NCBI GenBank assembly: GCA_015487455.1
Contig: WFPR01000213.1
Span: 1-5,495 of the forward strand
Direction: 5' to 3'
Origin: Candidatus Bipolaricaulota bacterium
Lineage (GTDB): Bacteria > Bipolaricaulota > Bipolaricaulia > RBG-16-55-9
DNA length: 5,495 nucleotides
Of this stretch, positions 4,853 to 5,495 are shown in pieces. The notes under the pieces were generated by a model that saw nothing but the letters and a program-made list of their open reading frames with translations, was not told the DNA's origin and did no database searches. Made by a program: the position numbers and the translations under genes. Within the stretch, counting starts at the first letter, position 1; the number at the start of each line of letters is the position of its first letter.

Positions 4853-5495
4853 TCAGGGCTCGAGCCCCAGCCGGGGCCAGTAGAGGGCCGCCATCGCCAG
4901 CGTGATTATAACGGACGGGATCAGCAGCTTAGAGCCCGCCCGCACGAAGTCCCACGGGCGCAGGCGCCCGCTGCCGTAGACGATCATCGAGGAGGGGGTC
5001 CCGATGAGGGTGTGGAACGCGTAGGCGGAGGAGATCGCGGTGATGAAGCCCGTCGCGATGAGGCTCTCGCTGGAGAGGGCGGCCATCTGGAGCGTGATGG
5101 GGCCCGCGACGGCCACCGCCGGGCCGCTGCCCATCAGGCCCGCCAGCGCGATCACCAGCAGGCTGATCAGCAGCAGGAGGACGAGGCCGTGGGCCTGATC
5201 CCCGACGAGGGCCAGCGCGTGCCGGGCCAGCCAGGGCGCCGCGCCGGTCTCCTTCAGCCGGTAGCCGAGCGAGATCGCCGCCGCGTACACCCAGACCACG
5301 CCCCAGTTCACCCCCGCGTTGAGGTCCTCCCAGCGCACCAGGCCCACGATGAGGTAGAGCGCGGCGCCCGCCAGGGCGATCGTCCCCAGGCCGAGCCGCC
5401 CCCCGAGCGCCACCCAGGCGATCAGGATGAGCCCGAAGACCCCAAGGGCGGCCCAATCCTGGCGGGAGAGCCGCTCGCCCTCCCCACCCCCATCC
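4853..5495 (-). CDS. DASS/SLC13-type anion permease, C-terminal half
   Basis: The reading frame is open from the window edge to the TGA at 4853-4855, giving 213 visible residues. The GTG at 5413 is an internal codon, because the frame continues upstream (GEGERLSRQDWAALGVFGLI) without a stop. Visible residues 1-13 look like a cytoplasmic loop. They are followed by about six hydrophobic segments, including ALYLIVGLVRWEDLN, GVNWGVVWVYAAAISLG and LVLLLLISLLVIALAGLM. SAYAFHTLIGTP then SSMIVYGSGRLRPWDFVRAG (about 156-187) matches the conserved C-terminal region of divalent-anion:sodium symporters and related permeases. That family takes up dicarboxylates, sulfate or other anions across the inner membrane and is normally 450-600 aa, so roughly half the gene is missing. 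Where the second SNT motif is expected, this protein has SGP (visible 123-125). The substrate cannot be assigned. It is the first visible gene of the probable permease, stress protein, antiporter operon. Confidence 0.8.
   Translation of the reverse strand, partial: DGGGEGERLSRQDWAALGVFGLILIAWVALGGRLGLGTIALAGAALYLIVGLVRWEDLNAGVNWGVVWVYAAAISLGYRLKETGAAPWLARHALALVGDQAHGLVLLLLISLLVIALAGLMGSGPAVAVAGPITLQMAALSSESLIATGFITAISSAYAFHTLIGTPSSMIVYGSGRLRPWDFVRAGSKLLIPSVIITLAMAALYWPRLGLEP
4905..4910 (-). promoter_or_regulatory. Isolated consensus -10 hexamer (TATAAT) inside the permease 3' end
   Basis: A perfect TATAAT on the minus strand lies within the permease coding region, about 97 bp before the universal stress protein start codon. 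It includes an ATA isoleucine codon that is unusual for this GC-rich gene. The sequence 16 to 18 bp upstream does not resemble TTGACA (best is TCTAAG at 17 bp), and there is no TGn extension. It may be a weak internal promoter for the stress gene or chance. Confidence 0.2.

Noticed and set aside
4853..5413. Treating the permease as a complete 186-aa protein starting at 5413
   Set aside because: The codon at 5411-5413 is GTG, the frame stays open to the window edge, and the upstream residues (a Trp-containing hydrophobic stretch) continue the membrane protein. The family is also more than twice this length.

Overview
The window is about 70% G+C with strongly GC-biased third codon positions. 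It is densely packed and every supportable gene lies on the minus strand. Canonical Shine-Dalgarno sequences (AAGGAGG, AGGAGG) and one good sigma70-type promoter indicate a high-GC bacterium. The gene content (a cyclic 2,3-diphosphoglycerate synthetase-like P-loop protein, a CPA2 antiporter, a tandem universal stress protein) fits an environmental or uncultured high-GC lineage, but the phylum cannot be fixed from sequence alone.

Read in the direction of transcription (high to low coordinates), the layout is as follows. (1) The C-terminal half of a DASS/SLC13-type anion permease occupies 4853 to the window edge, and its 5' part lies outside. (2) After 44 bp comes a two-domain universal stress protein (3765-4808). 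(3) After 31 bp comes a KefB/RosB-like CPA2 monovalent cation:proton antiporter with C-terminal TrkA-N and TrkA-C regulatory domains (1691-3733). These three probably form one operon combining anion uptake, a nucleotide-binding stress sensor and a nucleotide-gated cation/proton antiporter. (4) A GC-rich hairpin 12 nt after the antiporter stop (1633-1678) looks like the end of this unit. A sigma70-like promoter (TTGACG, 17 bp, TTTAAT) sits directly on its far arm, followed by a near-palindrome that could be an operator. (5) This promoter would transcribe a 441-aa P-loop protein of the cyclic 2,3-diphosphoglycerate synthetase / COG2403 predicted GTPase group (217-1542). (6) After a further 51 bp comes the start of a DinB-family protein (1-165, cut by the window edge).

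Two transcription units are therefore visible: a membrane-transport and stress unit, and a P-loop synthetase plus DinB unit. They are separated by a 148-bp intergenic region where terminator, promoter and possible operator overlap. I see no RNA genes, insertion sequences, CRISPR arrays or phage features. The window is largely ordinary chromosomal sequence. The points most worth checking are the compact terminator/promoter/operator, the archaeal-type synthetase in a bacterial context, the unusual SNT-equivalent motif in the permease, and the small in-frame tandem duplications in the disordered parts of two adjacent genes.
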